21,956 bases of DNA, taken from assembly GCA_023269765.1 (NCBI GenBank), contig JAGDWH010000006.1:1-21956 (forward strand). The letters are read 5' to 3'. Position numbers and translations under genes: made by a program. The notes under the pieces are model-generated. The model made no database searches. It saw only the letters and a list, made by a program, of their open reading frames with translations, and was not told the DNA's origin. The stretch is from Desulfurococcaceae archaeon. GTDB taxonomy: Archaea > Thermoproteota > Thermoprotei_A > Sulfolobales > Desulfurococcaceae. This document shows positions 15,587 to 21,956 of the stretch, in pieces. Within the stretch, counting starts at the first letter, position 1. Every line of letters begins with the position of its first letter.

Positions 15587-16486
15587 TTAGTGTGGTTTTA
15601 CGCTCCCTCTATAAGTTATTAAGTGCGAGCCGTCGCAAGATGGTGCTTTGAAGAACTCCCTCCCAAGGCCCTCTCTGCAAGTTGCTACTGACAGGCCGTA
15701 GTAGCTCGAAACCTTGACGACGCGCCTCAAGAGGCTTTCTCTGAGGTTCTTGGACAAGTAGCGGTAGCCGTGGAAGTAAACTCCTTCTTCGAAGTAGAGC
15801 CTGCGGAGCTTCCGAGCCACGTCGCTGAAGTGCTCCTCGAGCCTCCTCATGCTGTCCCAGCGCGCTTTGTAAGTCGAAGTAACAATGTGCTGGGCACCGT
15901 GCTCCTTAACTACTCCAATTAGCTCTTCGAGTGCGGCGGGATCGTCGTTCAAGTACGGTATTATGGGGTCTATTCTGACCCCCACGGAAATCCCCGAGTT
16001 TGAAAGTTTTTTGAGCGCCTCTACTCTCCGGGATGGAGGAGGGGCGCCTGGCTCGAGTACAGCTGACAGCTTTTCGTCGAGTGTAGTGATAGTCATCATT
16101 ACTGCAGAAGCCTGCTTCAGTAAGACGTCTACGTCTCTCACAACCAGGTCTGACTTTGTTGTTATGAGAACTCTTACTTTGTATTTAGACATCAACGCGA
16201 GTGCTCTTCGCGTGAGACCCAGCCTTGCTTCGACTGGGGGATAGGGATCGCTGCTCGTGCTCAATTCCACAATTGCTCCTTCTCCAATTCGCTCGAGGTC
16301 CCTCGCGAGGTTTTCGAGAAACTGCTTCTTCGGCGTGCTGTCTCTCAGGCCTATGTAAGATGTTGCATAGCAGTATAGACACCTGTGGCTGCAGCCAGTG
16401 TATGGGTGGAGGCTGTACTTGAATGGACAAGTACACAGAGGCGACCTCCAGGGATCAAACTCCCGGATTACCCTTAATTTCCCCAA
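15587..16486 (-). CDS. SPL-type radical SAM protein
   Basis: Radical SAM enzyme of 299 residues. The 4Fe-4S/SAM motif is GCSHRCLYCYA (C-x3-C-x2-C, residues about 32-42), preceded by CPFKYSLHPYT. The following STSSDPYPPVEARLGLTRRAL and LEPGAPPPSRRVEALKKLSNSGISVGVRIDPIIPYLND stretches match the Rv2578c/spore-photoproduct-lyase-like branch. These proteins are widespread in archaea; their substrate is mostly unknown and DNA photoproduct repair should not be assumed. Extra cysteines C18, C20 and two C-terminal ones (in ATCREG and APSCDG) could hold another metal site. The start is TTG 16486, supported by GGTG 7 nt upstream. A structured RNA candidate lies 30 nt upstream on the same strand and could be its leader or an independent gene. 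Confidence 0.85.
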   Translation of the reverse strand: MGKLRVIREFDPWRSPLCTCPFKYSLHPYTGCSHRCLYCYATSYIGLRDSTPKKQFLENLARDLERIGEGAIVELSTSSDPYPPVEARLGLTRRALALMSKYKVRVLITTKSDLVVRDVDVLLKQASAVMMTITTLDEKLSAVLEPGAPPPSRRVEALKKLSNSGISVGVRIDPIIPYLNDDPAALEELIGVVKEHGAQHIVTSTYKARWDSMRRLEEHFSDVARKLRRLYFEEGVYFHGYRYLSKNLRESLLRRVVKVSSYYGLSVATCREGLGREFFKAPSCDGSHLITYRGSVKPH

Positions 16487-16515
16487 TCGTTACACCATGA
16501 TTATAGATTGTTACT

Positions 16516-16590
16516 TGTCCCCCGCCAGACCGCCCTCACTCATCTTCATTCTCCCAAACGGAGTCTCGTAGAGGTGTGGGGTGGCGGGGG
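16516..16590 (-). ncRNA. candidate H/ACA-type guide RNA
   Basis: Read on minus, 5'-CCCCCGCCA (16590-16582) pairs perfectly with TGGCGGGGG (16527-16519), and ACA follows at once (16518-16516), as the H/ACA box demands. Inside, CCTC-T-AC (16574-16568) pairs with GTGAGG (16539-16534) as an upper stem. A terminal hairpin CTCC-GTTTG-GGAG is flanked by 5' GA and 3' AAT-GA, a textbook kink-turn (3-nt bulge, tandem G-A pairs). The pocket strands left unpaired are CCCCACA and GCGGTC, so the pocket is 15 nt from ACA, within the family rule of 14-16. The element is GC-rich in an AT-rich gap. A TATA-like TAATAAAG at about 16617-16624 is suitably spaced. Folded by hand only; a 5' leader of the radical SAM gene remains possible. 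Confidence 0.6.
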
Positions 16591-16667
16591 CCATTAAATT
16601 AATTATCCATACGTCCTTTATTAGCTAGTGCGATAAACGCTGCAAGCAGGAACAGCGCTTTAGGTGT

Positions 16668-16683
16668 TCTAGCACTCTAGCAC
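16668..16683 (+). repeat. tandem 8-bp direct repeat upstream of hxlB promoter
   Basis: TCTAGCAC occurs twice head to tail (16668-16675, 16676-16683), ending about 15 nt before the TATA box. This is where archaeal activators or repressors often bind. Just upstream, CGCTG and CAGCG (about 16638-16657) form a 5-bp inverted repeat. Regulatory role is inferred. Confidence 0.4.
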
Positions 16684-16693
16684 GCTTATTACT

Positions 16694-16703
16694 CCCCTTT
16701 AAC
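16694..16703 (+). promoter_or_regulatory. BRE/TATA promoter of hxlB
   Basis: CCCC followed by TTTAAC (16698-16703) has its centre 26 nt before ATG 16726, so the message is predicted to begin at or within a base of the start codon (leaderless). Confidence 0.55.
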
Positions 16704-16725
16704 TCATATTTACGCAAGGGATGAA

Positions 16726-17331
16726 ATGGTTTCGGGAATTACGCGAAAAGCCATGCTCGAAATAGTAGACTTCGTACTAAAGTCTACTGACATGATTAGT
16801 GAGAACGAAAAAGAAGAAATGCTAAACGAGCTCATTAGGGCAAAGAACTCCGGGAACAAGATATTCGTGGTGGGTGCTGGCAGGAGCGGGCTTGTTGCAA
16901 AAGCATTTGCCATGAGGCTCCTTCACTTGGGATTCAGCACGTATGTCGTAGGCGAGACTATACTACCGCCAATAGCAGCAAACGACGTGCTAATAGCAGT
17001 CTCAGGTTCTGGCAGAACAAGGACTGTGGTAGCAGTTGCTGAAGCGGCAAAGTCCATAGGAGCCAAGATAATTGCGATAACGACATACCCTGACAGCCCA
17101 CTAGGCAAGATAGCAGACATCGTTGTCAGGATACCTGGAAGGACTAAGCTCGCGGCCGAAGAAGACTACTTTGTGAGGCAAGTTATCGGCGTTCACGAAC
17201 CTCTAGCCCCGCTGGGGACCCTCTTTGAAATAACAACACTCGTGTTCCTAGATGGGCTGATATCCGAGCTTATGCATAAGCTCGGAATATCCGAGGAGGA
17301 GCTTAAGGAGAGGCATGCAAACGTAGAATGA
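16726..17331 (+). CDS. hxlB: 6-phospho-3-hexuloisomerase (SIS domain)
   Basis: Interconverts 3-hexulose-6-phosphate and fructose-6-phosphate. With hexulose-phosphate synthase it forms the ribulose monophosphate route, which in archaea runs in reverse to make ribulose-5-phosphate for nucleotides. The 201-residue single SIS domain carries VVGAGRSGLVAKAFAMRLLHLGF (48-70), the phosphosugar loop SGSGRT (93-98), ITTYPDSPLGKIAD (118-131) and APLGTLFEIT (161-170), all close to the archaeal PHI family. Length is typical. Start at ATG 16726 agrees with leaderless promoter spacing; an out-of-frame ATG lies 5 nt upstream. The synthase partner (hxlA) is not in the window. Its stop overlaps the next start as ATGA. 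Confidence 0.9.
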   Translation: MVSGITRKAMLEIVDFVLKSTDMISENEKEEMLNELIRAKNSGNKIFVVGAGRSGLVAKAFAMRLLHLGFSTYVVGETILPPIAANDVLIAVSGSGRTRTVVAVAEAAKSIGAKIIAITTYPDSPLGKIADIVVRIPGRTKLAAEEDYFVRQVIGVHEPLAPLGTLFEITTLVFLDGLISELMHKLGISEEELKERHANVE

Positions 17332-18314
17332 ACTCTGCGATTACCATGAAAGCGCAAAGAGCCCTCATGCGGCGCTTAGCCGAGGCATTATCGCTGGCAA
17401 TACTACTCGAAGCATCAGGCACTCCTAAACCGGGCAATGTGCATAGGGTCTTCGACAGGAAGGCGCTTCGCTACGAGGCTTTCTTAGCAACTGGTACACT
17501 AGCGCAGAAGTACTTTGAAAAAGGACTCAAGAGAGGCTATAGAGGAAGTCGTGGAAGAGCGCTCTTTGGTGACTTAGTTTACGGAGTAGTTAGAGAGGTC
17601 CGCGATTTCATTAGGTCTTCGAACACGTGTTTGGGCTCGTCGCTGCTGCTGTCTTTCATGAGCGTCTCGCTGGGCTCATGCTTACGTCGCGGCTTTAGCA
17701 GCTTAGGAGAGCTCGGAGAGTGTTCCAAGAGCTTGCTCGAAGAGACCACGGTGTGGGACACTATATACTACTACATGGCCATTAGAAAGGCTTCGCCCAG
17801 CTACTTGAAGCCCAGCGATTACACTGGCGACTACGTTAATGTGTGGGATCCGCACTACAGGAAGAGGATTCTCGAAAAGGGCCACAGACTAGTCCAAGTC
17901 TTGAAATACAGCAGTTCTTTTGACATAGTTGCTCGCGAGCTTGTGTCTGGCTTCAGCTGGGGCATTAAAGCAGAGGGGTTTCTGCGTAGCCGCGTTAACG
18001 AGCACTTCAACTGGAATAGAGCAGTAGTCGAGACTTACCTCTACATACTAGCACACAACATCGATACTGTAGTGCGCCTCAAGCACGGATTAGCGGTTGC
18101 CGAGGAGGTTTCCAGGACGGCGAGCATGATCCTGGATGAAGTACTGGGGCTTAAAAGAAGCGCGTGGATGAAGCCCGTCTTCTCGTTTGACAATGCGCTG
18201 CGCCGCAGAAACATAAATCCAGGTGCTGTGGCAGACCTGACTGCTGAGGCCATCGCGCTTTACATAGTTAGAAACATACTTAATGGTGATCCGCTGCTAG
18301 ATCTGTCTCGTTAA
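17328..18314 (+). CDS. CitG-like protein (triphosphoribosyl-dephospho-CoA synthase family)
   Basis: Member of the CitG/MdcB family, whose bacterial members join the triphosphoribosyl part of ATP to dephospho-CoA, making the prosthetic group of citrate or malonate lyase. The N-terminal signature LAILLEASGTPKPGNVHR (about 21-38) is the family hallmark. The helical remainder with acidic and histidine residues (ETTVWDTIYYYMAIRKASP, HNIDTVVRLKHG) fits, at 328 residues, slightly long. The start ATG overlaps the hxlB stop (ATGA), indicating translational coupling. No citrate-lyase or malonate-lyase subunit is seen, so the archaeal substrate may differ; a role with another ribosyl-phosphate acceptor is an inference. 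Family confidence is good, function uncertain. Confidence 0.78.
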   Translation: MNSAITMKAQRALMRRLAEALSLAILLEASGTPKPGNVHRVFDRKALRYEAFLATGTLAQKYFEKGLKRGYRGSRGRALFGDLVYGVVREVRDFIRSSNTCLGSSLLLSFMSVSLGSCLRRGFSSLGELGECSKSLLEETTVWDTIYYYMAIRKASPSYLKPSDYTGDYVNVWDPHYRKRILEKGHRLVQVLKYSSSFDIVARELVSGFSWGIKAEGFLRSRVNEHFNWNRAVVETYLYILAHNIDTVVRLKHGLAVAEEVSRTASMILDEVLGLKRSAWMKPVFSFDNALRRRNINPGAVADLTAEAIALYIVRNILNGDPLLDLSR

Positions 18315-18375
18315 AATTATAATGGACTTGTAGCGTGAGTAGGATTCCAGGATTTACCTAGGTGGAGCGTCTGAC

Positions 18376-18903
18376 ATGAGTTCTACAAAAGACCTAGAAG
18401 ACCTAGTAAGCAGGTGGCTATTAGAAGAAATGTTCGTAGTCACTAAACTAGATCCCTCAACTATGCCTGGCATACTATGGGGGCTTGACGTGACAACGCC
18501 TAGTAGGCCCAGCGTGAGATTTGCTGTTATATCGCCGATTGACAGGCAAGACAGGGTTGTTCTAGCACTAGGAGTAGTCATTTCTCCCGAGCATAAGAGA
18601 GAGCTTGACAAACTAAAGCCCCTAGAAAAGATCAGGGCTGTGCATTCCATACTATCAAGAGTACTGCTTATGTGTCCCGACTGCAAGATAGCCGTTCAGC
18701 CGAGCGTCCTAGACCCTCAGGCACTGGCAATAAACATGGAGTTATTTGCTGATGAAATAAAGAACGGAGGAAAGCCTCTTTTCACCAAGCGCGTTACCAG
18801 GCTTATCAATACATACTTTATTGTGGTTTCAAGCTTTAACGAGCTCTTTCCAGTAATTCCACAACAACCCGGAAAAGAGCCTGAATCCGGGAGCTTTATT
18901 TAG
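18376..18903 (+). CDS. DUF2299-like conserved archaeal protein
   Basis: A 175-residue soluble protein. The order helix (DLVSRWLLEEMF), several beta strands (SVRFAVISPIDRQDRVVLALGVVISPEHKRELDKL), helix (EKIRAVHSILSRVLLM) and strands resembles DUF2299, an archaeal family of unknown function; the ISPEH-x-x-x-L motif at the strand-helix turn is the main support. One C-x-x-C (MCPDCK) lies at about 96-101. The tail, from about residue 160, is proline-rich and polar. GGTGGA at 18361-18366 is a ribosome binding site 9-10 nt before the ATG. A TATA-like GTTAAAATTATAA lies just after the CitG-like gene, so it probably has its own promoter. Assignment to DUF2299 is from memory of the family pattern and moderate at best. 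Confidence 0.65.
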   Translation: MSSTKDLEDLVSRWLLEEMFVVTKLDPSTMPGILWGLDVTTPSRPSVRFAVISPIDRQDRVVLALGVVISPEHKRELDKLKPLEKIRAVHSILSRVLLMCPDCKIAVQPSVLDPQALAINMELFADEIKNGGKPLFTKRVTRLINTYFIVVSSFNELFPVIPQQPGKEPESGSFI

Positions 18904-18930
18904 TTCCAGTTAAAGGACTCAGTGTAAATT

Positions 18931-19035
18931 ATGGCCGTGCCCAAGCGGCTGCCCTTCAGGTTTGACTGCTCTAAGCTAATGTTATCGGCTTCTATGCGCA
19001 ATAGTGATTATCCACTGCACTCAATTGTGACTTGA
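18931..19035 (+). CDS. possible 34-residue small protein
   Basis: A short frame, ATG 18931 to TGA 19035, encodes MAVPKRLPFRFDCSKLMLSA and 14 further residues. It follows the DUF2299-like gene by 27 nt. Codon choice resembles neighbouring genes and the 5' end is basic, as in small ribosomal or nucleic-acid-binding proteins. TATA-like TTTATTTA overlaps the preceding stop and could give a near-leaderless message. I recognise no family; chance is a serious alternative. Confidence 0.25.
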   Translation: MAVPKRLPFRFDCSKLMLSASMRNSDYPLHSIVT

Positions 19036-19040
19036 TTGAC

Positions 19041-19082
19041 TTGCCTCGAAGATTTGCGAGGAGGCAATTAAGAGCGTTTTTC
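19041..19082 (+). terminator. hairpin with T-run between convergent genes
   Basis: TTGCCTC (19041-19047) and GAGGCAA (19061-19067) pair over 7 bp with a 13-nt loop (an alternative CCTCG/CGAGG pairing also exists), followed by a TTTTT run near 19077-19081. It sits in the convergent gap after the plus-strand genes and reads best as their terminator. Confidence 0.45.
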
Positions 19083-19108
19083 AATGTCATCTCGGAGATA
19101 GATTTCTT

Positions 19109-19540
19109 TCATAAAGCTTTGAGCTTGGACCTCATGCTTAGTCCTTCGAGAAGAAAGAGAGCAAATGCCACTATGCTTAAAGCTAGCAATAAAAGCTTAT
19201 CTAAAGTCGCCGATTTGCCAGTTAAAATAACATATGCCTGGCCCAGGCTAAACCCTAGGAAGAACAAGGAGTAAATTATAAGCCTAGGTATCAGCTTTCG
19301 TCCTAGCAATACATAGCCTTCTATTCGTATAGCTCTAGCAATCACGTAGCCCCCTTCTCTCCTCCTAACTATTTCTAGGTCTTCCAGCCTCTTGAGGTGA
19401 TAATAGACGGTGCTTACTGGCATGTTTAGTTCTCTGGCAATCTCTCTAACTCCTTTGGGATTCTTAGACTCAAGCAAGTAAACGTATATTTTGAGGGCTG
19501 TTTCGCCCAAGTCCTCGAGCTGCTTAGCCAAGTATACCAC
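19109..19540 (-). CDS. membrane-anchored winged-helix transcription regulator
   Basis: A 143-residue protein in two parts. Residues about 8-75 form a TrmB/ArsR-like winged helix: YVYLLESKNPKGVREIARELNMPVSTVYYHLKRLEDLEIVRRREGGY, with recognition helix STVYYHLKRLEDL and the beta wing after it. Residues about 80-135 hold two transmembrane helices (LIPRLIIYSLFFLGFSLGQAYVIL and KLLLLALSIVAFALFLLEGL) joined by a short loop, so the DNA-binding domain is tethered to the membrane. Start GTG 19540 agrees with a TATA (TTAGTTAA, 19568-19561 on minus) at leaderless spacing. It is transcribed away from the secreted beta-propeller gene across a 130-nt gap, so that gene is a candidate target. The signal it senses is unknown. 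Confidence 0.83.
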   Translation of the reverse strand: MVYLAKQLEDLGETALKIYVYLLESKNPKGVREIARELNMPVSTVYYHLKRLEDLEIVRRREGGYVIARAIRIEGYVLLGRKLIPRLIIYSLFFLGFSLGQAYVILTGKSATLDKLLLLALSIVAFALFLLEGLSMRSKLKAL

Positions 19541-19670
19541 TAGTTATCGACTATGCAAGGTTAACTAAAAAGCTACAGAGCGTATTTCAGACGTTTCAAT
19601 GCTTGAACAATGGTGTTCTAAGCGTTGAGTTATCTAGGTTTTCAGGCAAGGAATTAGGCAGGGTGGTGCT

Positions 19671-21812
19671 ATGAGGCGCGAGGCCTTCATAGCTCTGGCG
19701 ATAATATCCCTGGTGGCTGGTGCATCTATACCCCTAATCGCAAATAGCTTCCTCGGCGGCACATACAAACCCGCGGAAAGAGAGGGCTTAACAGTAGTCG
19801 TGTATCAGCCTAGCAGTCCCTACGATAGGCGAGTAAGCATTTCACTGACCGGCTTGAAAGACTTGAGAATGTTCAGCAGCTATGAGGAGCTGGCCCGCTA
19901 CTTAAACTCTGTAATGAGCCTTAATGCGCTAATTAGCCGTCTATATGGTTATTCACCGCAGGGCATGATAGTAGAATTATCCGCGACGCGTGAGAGCTTT
20001 GAGAAGGCCGCCCCCCTCGCGGTTTCTAAAACTAATGTTCAAGTTGAAGGCATTGACGAGCCGGACGTAGTGAAGACTAATGGTAGGCTAATAGCTGTCG
20101 CTTCAGACAATAAGGTATTCATCGTAGGCACCGCGGAAAAAGCGGTTTTAAGCGTGCTTATTTTCAGTGAACCTGTGAAAGGCCTCTTTCTCTACGAGAA
20201 CAAGCTAGCAGTTATTACAGAGACTCGAGTACTATTGCCAGTAATTCCCAACACCGAGTGCAGGTGCCTTACAGTACCTCCGGGAACCCCCAGTACCAAC
20301 ATCTACCTGTATAACATCGAGAGAGCCGAAAACCCGATTCTACTAGACAGAGTTTCACTAACCGGTATGATGCTGGGCTCTAGACTTTCAGGAAACTACT
20401 TGTATGTAGTAGCTAGCATGCCCATTGAGGGGCCTGTAATACCTACGATTAATGAGAGGCCTGTCCCGCTGGAAACTCTAGTAGTGGTGGATCCTACTCC
20501 AGACTCCTACACATTAGTAGTGGCACTAGATCTCAACGAATTAAGTTACGCAGCCTACACATTCTTGACGGGTAGTAGCAGTTGGCTTTACATGTCACAT
20601 GGCAACTTATACTTAGCCCGCGAAACTAGACTCAACATCCTAGACGCCTACATACTGGTACTAAAGGCCCTTACTAAATACATGCCTAATGAAGTAGCGA
20701 GTGAAGTGAACGAGCTAGCATACGGTGGGCGGCTGGAAGAAGCAATTGAAAAAGCCGAGAACTACCTCTTAAGCCTAAGTGAAGAAGAGCGCAATAAAAT
20801 ACTCAACGAGGTTAATGTCGAAGTTAACAAGGACTTCAAGTACGATGAGACAACTTTCTATGTGTTTTCAGTTAATGGGCTTACAATAAGTCCAAAAGGC
20901 TCCTTCAACGTACCAGGTCGCCTTCTTGACCAGTTTGCCATGGAAGAGCTAAACAAGAGGTACTTCATAGTGGCTACAACGGAAAGCAATTACTCAATAT
21001 CAGTATTACTTTCACCCCAACTTAGACTACTTGCTGAGAAGGAGAAAACAGAGACACGTGAAATAACTATTCAAGAGTGCTCTGCCAGCGGCTGTACTTC
21101 GAGAAGCGCCCCTGTGGTTGCTAAGCGGCACTACGCGGGAAGCGTGCTTGCAGTCGCACTTGCAGTAGGGGTGTCTGTCAGCGGTGAAAGCAGTAACAAC
21201 GTGTTCATAATCGACTTAACGAACCTACGAGTGGCAAGTTCTTTGAGAGGTCTAGCCCGTGGAGAGAGGATATACTCGGCTAGACTAGTAGGCAGCGTCT
21301 TCTTCTTAGTCACCTTCAGACAAGTAGATCCACTATTTGCCATAGATGTCTCAAACCCCGAAGAGCCTCGTGTCCTAGGCTTTCTAAAAATACCTGGTTT
21401 CAGCGAGTACTTACACCCACTACCAAGGAGCAGGTTGCTGGGCATAGGCGTCGAGGGATCTGGCCTGAAGATATCACTTTTCGACGTCTCAGACCCAGCG
21501 AACATGCGTGAAGTCTCGAACGCCAAGATAAGCCCCGCGTGGTCTCCAGCACTTCATGATCACCGCGCTGTAACAGTATACCTCGAAAAAGAGCTGGTCA
21601 TCATTCCCTTCAGCTACATTTATGCGCCTACTAGCGGTGCTTTAGTAATGAGCTACAAAAACGACACACTGAAAGTTAAAGCCGTGTTACAGCACGAAAA
21701 CTGTTTAAGAACGGTCTACATAGGCGAAGAGCTGTATACCATTTCACCAAGCCTCATAAAGATATTTAACATCAACACCTACGAAGAGCTGGGTCAAATA
21801 GTTCTCAAATAG
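19671..21812 (+). CDS. secreted beta-propeller domain protein (PF09826 type)
   Basis: A 713-residue exported protein. Residues 1-28 are a signal peptide or anchor (MRREAFIALAIISLVAGASI, then PLIANS). The region TNVQVEGIDEPDVVKTNGRLIAVASDNKVFIV (from about 123) is the hallmark opening of the PF09826 beta-propeller family, and the later blades contain repeated strands such as YIYAPTSG, VFFLVTFRQVDPLFAIDVSNPEEPRVLGFL and LLGIGVEG, followed by DVSDPANMREVSNAKISPAWSPALHDHRAV. A helical, glutamate-rich insertion sits at about 320-380. C-x-C and C-x-x-x-x-C pairs (ECRCL, ECSASGC) suggest disulfides. GGGTGGTG just before the ATG is a strong ribosome binding site. It probably acts at the cell surface; the ligand is unknown. 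No C-terminal anchor is seen. Confidence 0.88.
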   Translation: MRREAFIALAIISLVAGASIPLIANSFLGGTYKPAEREGLTVVVYQPSSPYDRRVSISLTGLKDLRMFSSYEELARYLNSVMSLNALISRLYGYSPQGMIVELSATRESFEKAAPLAVSKTNVQVEGIDEPDVVKTNGRLIAVASDNKVFIVGTAEKAVLSVLIFSEPVKGLFLYENKLAVITETRVLLPVIPNTECRCLTVPPGTPSTNIYLYNIERAENPILLDRVSLTGMMLGSRLSGNYLYVVASMPIEGPVIPTINERPVPLETLVVVDPTPDSYTLVVALDLNELSYAAYTFLTGSSSWLYMSHGNLYLARETRLNILDAYILVLKALTKYMPNEVASEVNELAYGGRLEEAIEKAENYLLSLSEEERNKILNEVNVEVNKDFKYDETTFYVFSVNGLTISPKGSFNVPGRLLDQFAMEELNKRYFIVATTESNYSISVLLSPQLRLLAEKEKTETREITIQECSASGCTSRSAPVVAKRHYAGSVLAVALAVGVSVSGESSNNVFIIDLTNLRVASSLRGLARGERIYSARLVGSVFFLVTFRQVDPLFAIDVSNPEEPRVLGFLKIPGFSEYLHPLPRSRLLGIGVEGSGLKISLFDVSDPANMREVSNAKISPAWSPALHDHRAVTVYLEKELVIIPFSYIYAPTSGALVMSYKNDTLKVKAVLQHENCLRTVYIGEELYTISPSLIKIFNINTYEELGQIVLK

Positions 21813-21884
21813 CTTTTTAGTCGAGAATTTTTCCGGCGCTTCTTCTTCGGAGATAAAACTACGCCCTGTAGTTGCGATTAGCAA

Positions 21885-21892
21885 AATTTAAG
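21885..21892 (+). promoter_or_regulatory. candidate TATA box of the tRNA gene
   Basis: AATTTAAG is centred about 26 nt before 21914, which would give a primary transcript with a 9-10 nt leader ahead of the tRNA. A second AT box, TTATAA (21898-21903), is closer than expected. Confidence 0.4.
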
Positions 21893-21923
21893 AATCCTTA
21901 TAACATTCAAGAAAACCGTGCAG

Positions 21924-21956
21924 GGGCCGGTAGCTCAGCCTGGAAGAGCGCCGCCC
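21924..21956 (+). tRNA. tRNA, 5' part only (cut by window end)
   Basis: GGGCCGG can be the 5' acceptor strand (21924-21930), followed by TA (positions 8-9), a D-arm GCTC-AGCCTGGAA-GAGC with the conserved A14 and GG of the D-loop, G26 and CCGCC beginning the anticodon stem. The window stops before the anticodon, so the amino acid is not determinable. The D-arm pattern is that of class I archaeal tRNAs. Confidence 0.88.

Noticed and set aside
15357..15587. Possible frameshifted C-terminus of the 636-residue secreted protein
   Set aside because: A short alternative frame near the stop gives only about 15 further residues with no anchor or motif; no evidence of a break.
19032..19274. Plus-strand frame of 80 codons antisense to the winged-helix regulator
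   Set aside because: It runs through the terminator hairpin and the reverse of the transmembrane region; shadow frame.
1..21956. Mobile elements, CRISPR arrays or defence islands
   Set aside because: No transposase, integrase, spacer-repeat pattern or defence-type domain was seen in any frame.

Overview
The window comes from a hyperthermophilic crenarchaeon (Thermoproteota). The type of organism is inferred from gene content: an archaeal-type TtuA/Ncs6 tRNA thiolase, an archaeal ZPR1-like zinc-finger protein, 6-phospho-3-hexuloisomerase with no oxidative pentose-phosphate genes in view, PF09826-type secreted beta-propeller protein, TATA/BRE promoters, frequent leaderless or near-leaderless starts, GGTG-type ribosome binding sites, and heavy use of GTG/TTG starts with AGA/AGG/ATA codons. 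I do not assign a genus. Genes are tightly packed. No insertion sequence, CRISPR array, phage module or toxin-antitoxin pair is visible.

Left block (1-6985), all on the plus strand: arginyl-tRNA synthetase with an unusually long helical insertion, a DMT/EamA exporter, MoeA (molybdenum insertion), a ThiL/AIR-synthase-fold kinase and an MFS transporter. Gaps are 13-56 nt, so this may be one or two transcription units.

Middle block (6986-13616): a VTT/DedA-like membrane protein and TtuA-type tRNA sulfurtransferase on minus, a metallophosphoesterase divergent from ttuA, a class II synthetase-like protein (AsnRS or AsnRS-derived asparagine synthetase) and SufS cysteine desulfurase on plus. Two small minus-strand genes follow: a 55-residue basic protein and a ZPR1-like zinc finger protein. 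The gaps around them (12477-12758 and 13332-13616) hold strong inverted repeats but no gene I can support.

Right block (13617-21956): an unrecognised secreted 636-residue protein; a SPL-type radical SAM protein (minus); a GC-rich structured element at 16516-16590 that folds by hand as an archaeal H/ACA guide RNA on the minus strand; 6-phospho-3-hexuloisomerase translationally coupled to a CitG-like protein; a DUF2299-like protein; a membrane-anchored winged-helix regulator divergent from a secreted beta-propeller protein; and the 5' part of a tRNA cut by the window end.

Most of the window is core metabolism: translation, tRNA modification, sulfur supply, cofactor assembly and RuMP-type pentose synthesis. 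I did not find a clear new multi-gene system. The best discovery candidate is the H/ACA-like RNA upstream of the radical SAM gene, with a readable predicted target. Next come the ArgRS insertion, the AsnRS-like enzyme of uncertain reaction, the hexuloisomerase-CitG coupling and the structured intergenic region 13395-13557.
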